Shown in pieces: positions 26,223 through 35,522 of a stretch of 64,000 nucleotides of DNA. This DNA comes from an uncultured Bacteroidales bacterium (lineage in GTDB: Bacteria > Bacteroidota > Bacteroidia > Bacteroidales > F082): contig CAMZAM010000002.1 in the NCBI GenBank assembly GCA_947304185.1, positions 1 through 64,000 of the forward strand, written 5' to 3'. The notes under the pieces were generated by a model. It ran no database searches. It was not told the DNA's origin and saw only the letters and a program-made list of their open reading frames with translations. Each line of letters begins with the position of its first letter. Position 1 is the stretch's first letter. The translations under genes were made by a program, and so were the position numbers.

Positions 26223-28877
26223 ATGAAACGGGCAGTTATTTTCAGGTTTTTGTTTTTGATGACCATAATTTTGTCGTCGATGGCGGCCATGGCGCAGTTT
26301 CCTCCTGGCGGAGGCGGCGGTTTTCCCGGTGGCAGACCTCCTGGAGGCAGACCTCCCGGACAACGCCCAGGTGGCGACCGACAGTGGAACCAACAGAACA
26401 TGCAGACACCTCAGGTGAAGCAGAAAAAGAAAGTTCGTGAAGGCGACACCTTCACTGTGGTGGGTATGCTGCTCGACGTGAAGAACAACGAACCTATCCC
26501 GTTTGTCAACCTTACTGTACTAGACTCAGTCGACAGCACCTTCGTGAAGGGCGGAGTCACCAACTACGAGGGTGTGTTTGAACTCGCCGGTATCCCGCAA
26601 GGCTCGTTTTTATTGCGCGTCACAGCGATAGGCTATGAAACTTATTGGCACCCGTTCACAGTGGAGAACAACACTGACCTTGGCATTTTAAAACTTCACG
26701 AAGGCGCCTTAACCCTTGACGCTGTGGTGGTTACAGCCGAGAAGCCTCTTTTCGCTATGGATGGTGAGAAGCTCATCTACAACGTTAGTGAGGATCCGTC
26801 GATACAGACTGGTACCACGGAGGATGCCCTTCAGAACGCTCCAGGCGTGGAGGTCGACGTGGAAGGCAATATCACGCTTCGAGGCGTGTCGAGTGTAGAG
26901 ATCTGGGTCAACGACAAGCCTTCAAAGCTTACCGACGAAAACCTCAAGACATACCTGCAGACGTTACCAGCCAACGCCATCGAGCGCATCGAGACGATAA
27001 CCAACCCATCGGCGAAATATGCCACCGACGCTGAGGCCGTCATCAACATCGTGACCTCTGCTCATGTCAAGAGTAACCAGTTTGTGAGTTTCGGCGTGAA
27101 CGGCTCGACACAGCCTTTCGTGTCGCCATGGGTGAGCTATATGTGGAAACGCGACCGTCTGAGCATCAATGTGTTTGCTTCTGGCCGTTTCAGCGACCGC
27201 GACAACACCAGCAACGGATGGGAACAGAAACGCCGTTATAACGACAGTCTTGATATGTATGAAGTCACATGGTCCGACACTACATATCAGAAAGACCAGA
27301 ACCGCAGCGTGAGTGCCAACATCTTCTTGGGTGTCGACTATGAAATCGACACGTCGAGCACCATCTCATTTGATGCTGGAGGTTTCTATAACTTCAACGG
27401 TAACAAGATGTTACGTTCGCAAGACCAGCGTTATTATTACTTCAACAATATGCCTTGCGACTCACTTCTTATCGACACTACCGACAGCAAGACCGATGCA
27501 AGCAACATCTTCGGGCATTTCGGCGCCGATTACACCAAGAAATTCGACAATTTCGGTCATAACTTACGTCTCAGTTTCAATTCGAGGATAATGCATAACT
27601 CGAATGAGCAGTGGTATAACAGGCTTTACGAGACATATAACTTCCTCAACGAGCACCGTTACATGCTTACTGACCAAAACATGCAGGGGGCTAGCCTCGA
27701 CGCACGTTACAACAGACCTTACAACCAGAATGGCGAGATGAGCTACGGCTTGCGTGTCGACTATAGTAACAACAACAACACCTACGACCGTTACAACGAC
27801 TCGCTTGGCGAGGTCATCGACGAGTTGCGCGCGTATAAGTTCAAAGGCACTTCCACCAACATCAGCGCCGACGTCAACTGGACACACCGTTGGGGCGGCT
27901 TCACCTTGAGCACAGGCCTCGGTGCCGGTCCAGAGATATCGACATACGACTACACCAGCGCCATGCCTTTTGCCGACAGCGGCACCTTGAATTACTGGGT
28001 ATTCCGTCCGTCGATACACCTCACCTATCGCACGCAGAGCATGCATAACCTCAAACTCAACTATTCGTTGAGGATGTCGAATCCTGATGAAGAGGATATC
28101 AGCAAGTTCCGCAGATATGGTGAAAACAACTATTCGACAGGTAATCCGGATGGTTTGAAGAGCTCATACACCCATAACATGGAGATGGGATGGCAGAAGT
28201 TCTTCGAGCGTTTTGGCAATATCGGATGGGAAGCTTACGGACGTTTGAGTTCCAACGAAATCAGCTCGCTCACCGACTCAGAGTACGACCAGTATCTCGA
28301 CCGCATCGTGAGCTATTCTATGCCATATAACATGGGAAGTTCATGGCGTTACGGTACTTCGGTCAACATGACATACCGTCCGACCGGATTCTTCAACGTG
28401 AGGATGTATGCCAACCTCTACAACTACGGCTATCACATGGAATACGACCGCACCGATGAGTTCGGAAACGTGAGACACACTGTCAACGAAAACGACAAAT
28501 GGTCGTGGAGCGTGCGTGTCAACGCATGGACTAAGATCTTCAATCAATATCAGCTAACGATGGCTGTGGGTTACACCTCACCTACCATCAGCTTGGCCGC
28601 CGAACGCAAGGCACGTTACTGGCTCAACATCGGAGCTCGTAGCGACTTCTTCAACCGTAAGATGTCGGTGTTTGTCAACGTGCAGGACCTCTTCAACTGG
28701 GGAGCGACAATCGGATCCGGCTCGAAGAACACCAACCCGTATTATCTCACCGACAACACCAACAAGATGGTCAACAGCCGTTACATCTCTGTCGGCGTGA
28801 CGTTCCGTTTTGGTAAGATGGAGCTTGAGCAGAGGGCTAAAGAGGGAGACGGAGAAAGCGGAGATAGTCTGGAATAG
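26223..28877 (+). CDS. TonB-dependent receptor-like outer-membrane beta-barrel protein
   Basis: An 884-residue outer-membrane protein of the OMP_b-brl_3 / TonB-receptor-like type. The signal peptide ends MAAMAQ. An unusual Pro/Gly-rich stretch follows (FPPGGGGGFPGG, about 22-50). A carboxypeptidase-regulatory-like beta-sandwich comes next (about 70-160: VGMLLDVKNNEPIPFVNL...GVTNYEGVFEL), then a plug domain (about 180-280: TTEDALQNAPGVEVD, LRGVSSVEIWVNDKP, IERIETITNPSAKY). The rest is barrel strands ending near VGVTFRFGKMELEQRA. No SusD-like partner is adjacent, so the ligand is unknown. The upstream in-frame ATG at 26172 lies before the promoter; I start at 26223. Confidence 0.9.
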   Translation: MKRAVIFRFLFLMTIILSSMAAMAQFPPGGGGGFPGGRPPGGRPPGQRPGGDRQWNQQNMQTPQVKQKKKVREGDTFTVVGMLLDVKNNEPIPFVNLTVLDSVDSTFVKGGVTNYEGVFELAGIPQGSFLLRVTAIGYETYWHPFTVENNTDLGILKLHEGALTLDAVVVTAEKPLFAMDGEKLIYNVSEDPSIQTGTTEDALQNAPGVEVDVEGNITLRGVSSVEIWVNDKPSKLTDENLKTYLQTLPANAIERIETITNPSAKYATDAEAVINIVTSAHVKSNQFVSFGVNGSTQPFVSPWVSYMWKRDRLSINVFASGRFSDRDNTSNGWEQKRRYNDSLDMYEVTWSDTTYQKDQNRSVSANIFLGVDYEIDTSSTISFDAGGFYNFNGNKMLRSQDQRYYYFNNMPCDSLLIDTTDSKTDASNIFGHFGADYTKKFDNFGHNLRLSFNSRIMHNSNEQWYNRLYETYNFLNEHRYMLTDQNMQGASLDARYNRPYNQNGEMSYGLRVDYSNNNNTYDRYNDSLGEVIDELRAYKFKGTSTNISADVNWTHRWGGFTLSTGLGAGPEISTYDYTSAMPFADSGTLNYWVFRPSIHLTYRTQSMHNLKLNYSLRMSNPDEEDISKFRRYGENNYSTGNPDGLKSSYTHNMEMGWQKFFERFGNIGWEAYGRLSSNEISSLTDSEYDQYLDRIVSYSMPYNMGSSWRYGTSVNMTYRPTGFFNVRMYANLYNYGYHMEYDRTDEFGNVRHTVNENDKWSWSVRVNAWTKIFNQYQLTMAVGYTSPTISLAAERKARYWLNIGARSDFFNRKMSVFVNVQDLFNWGATIGSGSKNTNPYYLTDNTNKMVNSRYISVGVTFRFGKMELEQRAKEGDGESGDSLE

Positions 28878-28891
28878 TATAATAACTAGAG

Positions 28892-28963
28892 TTTTCAGTC
28901 GTCATTTTTTGGCTGGTCACCTTTCTTCGAAAGCTGAAGTCCTTTAAAAATGACGACTGAAAA
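28892..28963 (-). repeat. Structured element E, copy 2
   Basis: Outer stem TTTTCAGTCGTCA (28892-28904) pairs with TGACGACTGAAAA (28951-28963), extended by a T5/A5 pair. On the minus strand the core reads AAAGGACTTCAGCTTT, hairpin CTTTC-GAA-GAAAG, GGTGACCAGCC and an A-run, matching copies 1 and 3. It fills the gap between two convergent genes, 4 nt past the Na/Pi gene stop, and could also terminate transcription from either side. Confidence 0.75.
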
Positions 28964-28967
28964 TTTT

Positions 28968-30629
28968 TTATTTTCCGAATCGTGCTTCGACGACGTTGAT
29001 GACGTAGTCGCCGAGTTTCTCGCAGTCGGTGATGAGGTCGGAGAACATAGTGCCGACAGCGTAGTCGTATTTCTGTTCGTTGATGTTACGGATATTTTCG
29101 TTTTTCAGCATCTGACGCATGGCGTCGATCTCGTTTTCGATGCGGAACGACTCGTTGATGTCGTGTTCGGCGCGACGTCCTGTCATGATGGCGTTCATCT
29201 GTGTAAGGGCGTCATCGCAGAGTTTCATCATCTCATGCAGGCTCTTGTTTTGCCAAGCGATGAATTTCTTTCCCGATTCTATCTTACGTTGCAGGGTGCG
29301 TGCGATGTTATAGCATGCGTCGCCGACGCTCTCCAGTTCGCTGATCTCTCGCAGCATCTGACGAATCTTGATCTTCGTCTCATCGCTGAGATGGTCGTAG
29401 CTCACCTGTTCGATATATTTTGCTATCTCTATCTCGATCTGGTCAGAGACCTGTTCCTTATTCTCGATAATGGCAAACAACTCTGCGAATTTGGTCTCGT
29501 TTTTCTCATCTAAGAGCTGGCGTGACTTGGCGAACATCTCCTGCACGAAGACGCCGAACGAAGCCGTCTCTTTCTCGGCCTGGAGCACAGCGATTTCAGG
29601 CGTTTGCACGAGACCGTTGCCGATATACTGCAGACGGGCGACTTCTTTCTCCATCTCTTTCTTGTCTTTGATGGCCCAGCACACTATCTTCTCGATCTGT
29701 GGCACGAATCCGATGAGGATAGCGGTGTTTGTGATATTGAAACACGTATGGAACATCGCGAGCACGACGCTCAGCTTCGTCGGGTCGGACACTCCTTGTT
29801 CGTAGTCGACGAAGGAGCATACCATGTCGATGAATGGATGCAGCACGAAGAGCATCCATAGCACTCCGAAGACGTTGAAGAACATGTGAGCGAAGGCGGC
29901 GCGCCTGGCTTGTGTTGAGGCTGTCAGGGCCGCGAGGTTCGACGTCACTGTCGTGCCGATGTTCTCACCCATCACCAGTGCGATACCTTGATAGATGGGG
30001 AGCGCGCCGCTTGAGCACAGTATCATGGTGATAGCCATCACTGCAGCCGACGACTGCACGCACATCGTGAGGACACTGCCTATCAGCAGGAACAACAGCG
30101 TAGTCCAGATACTGTCGGGGTCGAACGATGCGAAGAATCCCAGCACTGCCTCGTTCTCACCGAGGTTCATCTGCACGCCGGTGGCACGCAGGGTACCGAG
30201 GCCGAGGAACATAAAAGCGAGGCCGAAGAGGAACTCTCCGAATGTGGCGCGACGTTTCTTGTAGATGAGTATCATCGCGATGATGAAGACGGGCCACACC
30301 AGGTCGGTGACGTTGAATGAGAAGCCTGCCGACATGATCCAAGCGGTGAGCGTAGTGCCGATGTTAGCACCCATGATCACCGAGATAGCCTGTCCGAGCG
30401 TGAGCAGCGTGGCGTTGACAAACGACACTGTCATCACCGTAGTGGCGGTGGAACTCTGCACAGCCGCCGTGACGAGGACGCCGGTGAGCATGCCAGTGAA
30501 GCGGTTGGTCGTCATCTTACCCAAGACATGACGCAACTGCGGTCCTGCAAGCTTCTGCAGCGACTCACTCATCATCTTCATACCGAAGACGAGAAGTCCT
30601 AACGAACCTAATATCTTAAAAGCAAGCAT
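28968..30629 (-). CDS. Na+/phosphate cotransporter family protein with PhoU-like C-terminal domain
   Basis: A 553-residue inner-membrane protein of the NptA/YjbB type. Two inverted transport repeats carry the diagnostic QSS motifs (TAAVQSSTATT and MCVQSSAAVM), with GANIGTT and GENIGTT loops. About eight membrane segments occupy residues 1-330. A cytosolic PhoU-like helical domain (about 345-553) follows. The probable role is sodium-coupled phosphate uptake or efflux. It is convergent with the TonB-receptor-like gene, with element E copy 2 between them, and follows the M16 peptidase gene after 60 nt containing a perfect palindrome. Confidence 0.9.
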   Translation of the reverse strand: MLAFKILGSLGLLVFGMKMMSESLQKLAGPQLRHVLGKMTTNRFTGMLTGVLVTAAVQSSTATTVMTVSFVNATLLTLGQAISVIMGANIGTTLTAWIMSAGFSFNVTDLVWPVFIIAMILIYKKRRATFGEFLFGLAFMFLGLGTLRATGVQMNLGENEAVLGFFASFDPDSIWTTLLFLLIGSVLTMCVQSSAAVMAITMILCSSGALPIYQGIALVMGENIGTTVTSNLAALTASTQARRAAFAHMFFNVFGVLWMLFVLHPFIDMVCSFVDYEQGVSDPTKLSVVLAMFHTCFNITNTAILIGFVPQIEKIVCWAIKDKKEMEKEVARLQYIGNGLVQTPEIAVLQAEKETASFGVFVQEMFAKSRQLLDEKNETKFAELFAIIENKEQVSDQIEIEIAKYIEQVSYDHLSDETKIKIRQMLREISELESVGDACYNIARTLQRKIESGKKFIAWQNKSLHEMMKLCDDALTQMNAIMTGRRAEHDINESFRIENEIDAMRQMLKNENIRNINEQKYDYAVGTMFSDLITDCEKLGDYVINVVEARFGK

Positions 30630-30650
30630 ATAATTATATAATGTGTAAAC

Positions 30651-30682
30651 GATGGTTTAGTCATCGTGATGACTAAACCATC
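30651..30682. terminator. Perfect 15-bp palindrome between the M16 and Na/Pi genes
   Basis: GATGGTTTAGTCATC (30651-30665), loop GT, GATGACTAAACCATC (30668-30682). It lies 8 nt after the M16 stop. The U-tract on the minus strand is poor (GTTTAC), so it may be a 3'-end stabiliser or protein site rather than a full terminator. Confidence 0.55.
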
Positions 30683-30689
30683 TACTATT

Positions 30690-33611
30690 TTAATATCCGA
30701 AAATCTCTTCGGTGGTCAAGCGTTTGATAGTACCCATCTTGCCAATGGCTTCCATGTCGAGTTCGTTCTCGTCGCCGAGGATGACATAGCGATATGGCTT
30801 GTTGGCGATGTTCTCCTTCTCAAACTTCACGATATCCTGCAGAGTGAGATCCTGAGCTTTCTCGTAAATCTTCTCGTTGATGTCGTAGTCGATGCCTTTG
30901 TACTGTGCGGTCAGCCATGCGTTGATGAGACTGAATTTAGTCGTGCGTTGGCTGGCGAGACGCTTGATAAGGGCTTCCTTGGCGATAGCGAAGGCCTGTT
31001 CGCTTTCAGGCATCTCATCCAAAATCTCGTTGAAATGGTTGACAGCGTCCATCATCTTATCATTTTGGGTGATGATGTGAGTGAAGAAATACTCAGGCTG
31101 GTCAGCGTAGCCAGGCTCGATATATGCCGCATAGGCGTTGTAAGCCAGACCGCGGGCCTCGCGCATCTCCTGGAAGACGATAGTGTTCATGCCACCGCCG
31201 TAGTACTCGTTGAACAATGCAACGACTGCTGACTCGTCAGGGTTCCAAGCGCGATCCTCGTTGTGAATCATACGCATGTAGATGTTCTTGGCATTGTAAG
31301 GAGCAATGAGAACCTCGTTCTCTGGTGTAGGCTGCATCTCATAGTGTCTGCCTTCCGGAGCATCAAGTAACTCTTTGTTAGTCACATGGTTAACTGTGAC
31401 AGCCTCTGCCATCTCCTTCTCGCTCATCGGACCATAGTAAAGGACTGTGTGCTTGTAGTTCTTCAGATTCTTAAGCAAATCGAGCAGTTCTTGCGGATTC
31501 TGAGCCATCAAATCCTTGGTTGGGATGATGTTACGAGATTGGTTATATTCGCCGTAAACGCCATATTGCACAAGCATATTGAAGTTCTGACGCTGGTTGA
31601 GTTTTCCGTCAAGGCGTGATTTTTCGAGCAGCTGCAGATACATCATCCAAGCATCTTCGTCAACCTGGGCGTTCTGCATCACGTCTTCGAGAAGTGCCAT
31701 GGCTTCAGGCATATTTTCGCTTAAACCGCTGAGTGTCACAGTTATATTGCGGCTTCCAACATTGACACGATAGCTGCATGCGAGTTTGTAGAACTGCTGG
31801 TTTATCTCCTCGTTGGTCATCTTGTCGGTGCCGAGATATTCGATATAATTAGCCGGGTAAGAATATCTGTTGTCTGATTCATCGCCGAAATCATAGCGGA
31901 ATGCGAGTATGAATCGTCCGTTTTCCTTGTTGTTGACATAGATATATGGCAGTCCGGCTTCGGTCTCACCGTATTTCAGGTCTTTCTGGAAGTCGACGAA
32001 GCGTGGCTCGATTGGTGGCACCTCGCTGTTTTGTATCTCGTTGACGAAATCGCTGACATAGTCGCGGTTTGCCGGGATTGGAGTAATCTGTGGCTTGTCG
32101 ATTTTCTTGAGGTTCTCGTCGATACCCTGACGTTTGTAGACTACGATGTAGTTGTCTTGGAAGTGCTTGTTGGCGAACTCCACGATCTGTTCCTTTGTGA
32201 TGTTGGAGATGCGGTCGATGTAGCCAACTTGCTGCTCCCATGGTTTCTCGGTGATGAATGCTTCGACAAACTGGTTAGCGCGGGCTGCGTTGTACTCCAT
32301 TCTGGTGTAATATCTCAACTTATAGTTGTTGATGATTGAAGGGATAAGGTCGTCGGAGAAGTCGCCGCTCTTGAGTTTCTCGATCTCTGCGAGGAGGAGG
32401 TCTTTAGCCTCTTCGAGGGTCTGGCCTTCTTTCGGGGAGCCACCCATGTAGAAGCTTGAGTAGTCGTACAGTGACTCGTTGCCGGCCCATGCGCCCAACA
32501 TCTTCATTTGGTTGTTGATGTCGAGGTCGATGAGACCTGCTGTACCGTTGCTGAGGATCTCGCTGACGATGTCGAGGGTATCAACCTGGAGCGAGTTGGC
32601 TCTTTCGAAGCGCCATCCCAGCCATACCATCTCTGCTTCGAGACCGTAGACGGTGGTGTCGCGAGGTGCGGCGATAGGCTTAAGTGGTTCAAACACAGGC
32701 TGTTTAACGTCGTCGCCTGGCTGCCATGAGCCGAAATATTTATCGATGATGGCGATGGTCTTGTCAGGATCGAAGTCACCTGCCATACAGATGGCTACGT
32801 TGTTTGGACGATACCATTTGTTAAAGTAGTTCTTGATATTGGTGATGCTAGGATTCTGCAGGTGCTGCTGTGTTCCGATGGTGGTCTGAGTGCCGTAAGG
32901 ATGTTCTGGATAGAGCATTGCTGCCAAAGCCGCCCAAACCTTACGCTGATCCTGAGCGATGCCGATGTTATATTCCTCATAGACAGCCTCGAGTTCTGTG
33001 TGGAAGCCACGGATGACCATGTGCTGGAAGCGGTCGGACTGGATCTTAGCCCAGTTCTCGATCTCGTTTGAAGGGATGTTCTCAACGTAACATGTCACGT
33101 CGTCGCTGGTATAGGCGTTGGTGCCTTCGGCTCCGATTGTCGACATGAGTTTGTCGTATTCGTTAGGGATGAAATACTGTGCTGCGAGTTGGCTCACTGA
33201 GTCAATGCCGTGGTAAGCTGCGCGGCGCTCCTCAGGGTCTGTGAGGGTGCGGTAGTTCTCGTAACGTGCCTCGATGTCGTCGAGATACACCTTCTCAGCC
33301 TCGTAGTCGGTGGTTCCGAAGTGCTCGGTGCCTTTGAACATGATATGCTCGAGGTAGTGAGCAAGACCGGTGGTCTCAGCCGGGTCGTTCTTCGAGCCCG
33401 TGCGTACCGCGATGTAAGTCTGGATACGTGGCTCATCTTGGTTGACGCTCATATACACCGTCAAGCCGTTGTCGAGGGTGTAGATGCGGGTCTCCATCGG
33501 GTCGCCCTTCACCGTTTCGTATTTATACTTGCTGCCACAGGCAGTGAAAAGCATTGTGAAAGCAGCGCAAATCATCAGCGCTGACATTCCTTTAAGAAGT
33601 AATTTTTTCAT
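30690..33611 (-). CDS. M16 family zinc metallopeptidase (pitrilysin-like), lipoprotein
   Basis: A 973-residue lipoprotein peptidase. The signal ends LFTAC (Cys about 25). The inverted zinc motif HxxEH is present (GLAHYLEHIMF, near residue 87), with the distal Glu in ELEAVYEEYNI. Four M16 modules are arranged as two active/inactive halves, the usual size for single-chain M16 enzymes; the C-terminal half has no HxxEH. It probably degrades peptides in the periplasm or at the outer membrane. It follows the sialidase gene by 27 nt and is probably co-transcribed. Confidence 0.92.
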   Translation of the reverse strand: MKKLLLKGMSALMICAAFTMLFTACGSKYKYETVKGDPMETRIYTLDNGLTVYMSVNQDEPRIQTYIAVRTGSKNDPAETTGLAHYLEHIMFKGTEHFGTTDYEAEKVYLDDIEARYENYRTLTDPEERRAAYHGIDSVSQLAAQYFIPNEYDKLMSTIGAEGTNAYTSDDVTCYVENIPSNEIENWAKIQSDRFQHMVIRGFHTELEAVYEEYNIGIAQDQRKVWAALAAMLYPEHPYGTQTTIGTQQHLQNPSITNIKNYFNKWYRPNNVAICMAGDFDPDKTIAIIDKYFGSWQPGDDVKQPVFEPLKPIAAPRDTTVYGLEAEMVWLGWRFERANSLQVDTLDIVSEILSNGTAGLIDLDINNQMKMLGAWAGNESLYDYSSFYMGGSPKEGQTLEEAKDLLLAEIEKLKSGDFSDDLIPSIINNYKLRYYTRMEYNAARANQFVEAFITEKPWEQQVGYIDRISNITKEQIVEFANKHFQDNYIVVYKRQGIDENLKKIDKPQITPIPANRDYVSDFVNEIQNSEVPPIEPRFVDFQKDLKYGETEAGLPYIYVNNKENGRFILAFRYDFGDESDNRYSYPANYIEYLGTDKMTNEEINQQFYKLACSYRVNVGSRNITVTLSGLSENMPEAMALLEDVMQNAQVDEDAWMMYLQLLEKSRLDGKLNQRQNFNMLVQYGVYGEYNQSRNIIPTKDLMAQNPQELLDLLKNLKNYKHTVLYYGPMSEKEMAEAVTVNHVTNKELLDAPEGRHYEMQPTPENEVLIAPYNAKNIYMRMIHNEDRAWNPDESAVVALFNEYYGGGMNTIVFQEMREARGLAYNAYAAYIEPGYADQPEYFFTHIITQNDKMMDAVNHFNEILDEMPESEQAFAIAKEALIKRLASQRTTKFSLINAWLTAQYKGIDYDINEKIYEKAQDLTLQDIVKFEKENIANKPYRYVILGDENELDMEAIGKMGTIKRLTTEEIFGY

Positions 33612-33638
33612 TTTGTTATAATTTTGAATTATTTATCG

Positions 33639-35042
33639 TTATTTTACGAATCTTCCTTGTTTTTTATTACCCTTAACATCTTTAGCCTCAACAAGATACG
33701 TGCCTGACGGCAGGTCGCAGACATCAATCTTCACCTTCGATGATGCTGTGACCGTCATCTTCTTAACGAGATGGCCTTGATTGTCATAAATCTTTATTTT
33801 TCTGATGTTTTCGGCTTCTATCATGATGAATGATGAGGCTGGAACGGGATAAATCTTCAATGTGTTTTCGGCATTATTATCCGAGATAGCTTGGTATCCG
33901 TAGGTATCGTTGCCATCAGTGAGCCATTCGATGCTAAAGTTGTAGAATGCGGTGGAATAGTTTCCCATCTCGCCGCTAGGATTCTCCTCGACGTAGAGGC
34001 CAATGGTGCCGTCAGGGAGGACGCAGAGCGATGAATATGCCGAGCTATATGGCACGATGGTCTTGCTCACCGGCCATGTCTCGCCTTCGTCGTAGCTGAC
34101 ATACACTGTAACGTCGGTACGTTGGGTACCTTTAGGCACAGAATGCAGCAGACGGTTTTTGTTATGTCCTTGATTTACAGATGTATAGCGTATCAAGTCG
34201 CCATTGCATGCCGGTGCAGTGATGTCGTTCCACGACGATGTGCTTGGCCGCCATGTCTCACCGCCGTTTGTGGAGATATTATACCAGCGTTTGCCATTAT
34301 GGCGGATGCTCATGAGGATACGGCCGTCGACGAGCTCAGTGACCTTTGCCTCGTCGCCGCCTGTTGAGGCGCGCCCTGACACCTGCCAGGTGAGGCCGTT
34401 GTCGTCGGAATACACAGCATGGTTGCTCAACGACTGTGCCGATCCTTCGCGTATAGCGGCTACGAACATGATACGTCCTGTCGAGGTGAGCAGTCCATTG
34501 CCTGACCCGAAGAATGAGGCGCGCCATGTTTGATGCTCAGGGATGATACAGTCGTCGCCAAAGATGAAACGTGTAATATCTTCAGGCTCCGTCCATGTCT
34601 GGCCGTTGTCGTAACTATATGATTTATATGATCTTATCGGTTCACTGGGGGTTGAGTTCCAGAGACCTGGTCCGCCTACGAAGACTGCGATGAGTCCGTT
34701 GTCGTCGTTGCTCCATGCCAGTGCGCAGTCGCCGAAGCCGTGGTTGACACCGGTGCCTTGTGCTATAGTGTAGGGTTCGCTCCAGGTGAGGCCGCCGTCG
34801 GTGCTTCGGTTGCAAACGATATCGATATCTTGTGGAAGGTCTCCTTCGTTGTATTTACGTTTGTCGGTGACCGCCACTATGCTTCCGTCTTTAGCGGTGA
34901 TGACAGCTGGGATGCGGTAGTTTGTCGAGCCGTAGTCGCCTGGATGGTATAGCTCGGTTCTAGTGAAGATAGTGTCGTTTTGTGCGTTAGCAAAAAACGC
35001 CGAAACTGTAACGATCACAAGAAGAACGACTTTCTTCATCAT
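33639..35042 (-). CDS. Exo-alpha-sialidase (GH33) with T9SS C-terminal domain
   Basis: A 467-residue secreted sialidase that releases terminal sialic acids from glycoconjugates such as mucin. The signal peptide ends FFANAQ. The FRIP-type motif YRIPAV lies near residue 43. Five Asp-box repeats are visible (STDGGLTW, SYDNGQTW, SDDNGLTW, STNGGETW, SYDEGETW), giving the six-bladed propeller. The last ~75 residues form a T9SS sorting domain (IYPVPASSFIMIEAENIRKI...LPSGTYLVEAK...GRFVK). It leads a two-gene unit with the M16 peptidase. No sialic-acid catabolic genes are in the window. Confidence 0.93.
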   Translation of the reverse strand: MMKKVVLLVIVTVSAFFANAQNDTIFTRTELYHPGDYGSTNYRIPAVITAKDGSIVAVTDKRKYNEGDLPQDIDIVCNRSTDGGLTWSEPYTIAQGTGVNHGFGDCALAWSNDDNGLIAVFVGGPGLWNSTPSEPIRSYKSYSYDNGQTWTEPEDITRFIFGDDCIIPEHQTWRASFFGSGNGLLTSTGRIMFVAAIREGSAQSLSNHAVYSDDNGLTWQVSGRASTGGDEAKVTELVDGRILMSIRHNGKRWYNISTNGGETWRPSTSSWNDITAPACNGDLIRYTSVNQGHNKNRLLHSVPKGTQRTDVTVYVSYDEGETWPVSKTIVPYSSAYSSLCVLPDGTIGLYVEENPSGEMGNYSTAFYNFSIEWLTDGNDTYGYQAISDNNAENTLKIYPVPASSFIMIEAENIRKIKIYDNQGHLVKKMTVTASSKVKIDVCDLPSGTYLVEAKDVKGNKKQGRFVK

Positions 35043-35064
35043 AGAATATTATATTTTCAAGGTG

Positions 35065-35072
35065 CAAAGTTA
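35065..35072 (-). promoter_or_regulatory. -7 box of the sialidase-M16 unit
   Basis: CAAAGTTA reads TAACTTTG on the minus strand, about 23 nt before the sialidase start codon. Confidence 0.55.
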
Positions 35073-35162
35073 TAAATTTTTCTTAAAACTTGCAATTCTA
35101 AAAAACTTTTTATAATTTTACTATGATTTAACAAAAAACAACACTCATAAAAGTTAAATATC

Positions 35163-35395
35163 ATGAAAACGTGTAACAAGTTTTTTGCCGAATTGTTCGG
35201 CACATTCGTTTTGGTTTTCGGAGGTTGCGGTACAGCACTCTTCGGACATGTTGGTTTTCTCGGAGTAGCTATCGCTTTCGGCTTGACAGTGGTAGCAATG
35301 GCTTATGGCATCGGGCACATCTCGTCGGTGCTTGTCTCGCCGGACTGGTCTACAAATGCATCACAGGATGCTGCTGCAAAAAGTGCGAGAAATAA
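35163..35395 (+). pseudogene. aqpZ: Aquaporin Z remnant with internal deletion and frameshift
   Basis: The first ~50 codons encode a clear AqpZ N-terminus ([40 protein letters not shown]). Right after the GHIS that should continue GGHFNPAV, the frame is lost. In another frame the next ~22 codons read [15 protein letters not shown]...KKCEK and stop at 35395, which looks like an aquaporin C-terminus. Both NPA motifs and most of the six-helix channel are missing, roughly 150 codons. The in-frame 85-residue ORF to 35420 is therefore not a functional channel. Confidence 0.85.
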
Positions 35396-35475
35396 GACAA
35401 GATTAACTGGATTGATTTAAGACAGGATCAACAAGATTAACTGGATTAACTTAATACAGGATTAACTGGATAAGA
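35396..35475. repeat. Degenerate tandem repeat with GATTAACTGGAT units
   Basis: Three copies of GATTAACTGGAT occur (35401, 35436, 35460), interleaved with ACAGGATCAACAA / ACAGGATTAA. The related phrase ACAGGATTAACAAGATTA occurs once more at 38453, next to element E copy 3. It may be a mobile-repeat remnant linked to the aquaporin deletion. Confidence 0.5.
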
Positions 35476-35486
35476 AGAGTTAATCG

Positions 35487-35522
35487 TGTGGGGGCGAATG
35501 ATTATTCGCCCCCACATTTTTA
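35487..35522. terminator. 13-bp GC-rich hairpin beside the EEP gene
   Basis: TGTGGGGGCGAAT (35487-35499), loop GATT, ATTCGCCCCCACA (35504-35516), followed on the plus strand by TTTTT. For the minus-strand EEP gene it lies directly after the stop codon but has no following U-tract. A GGGGCGAATnATTATTCGCCCC palindrome of this kind is familiar as a dispersed extragenic repeat. Confidence 0.6.

Noticed and set aside
28892-28963. Simple bidirectional terminator between convergent genes.
   Set aside because: Termination may be a side effect, but the conserved 45-nt interior shared with two other loci shows it is more than a terminator.
35163-35420. Small intact membrane protein of 85 residues.
   Set aside because: The second half is out-of-frame aquaporin C-terminus; it is a deletion remnant.
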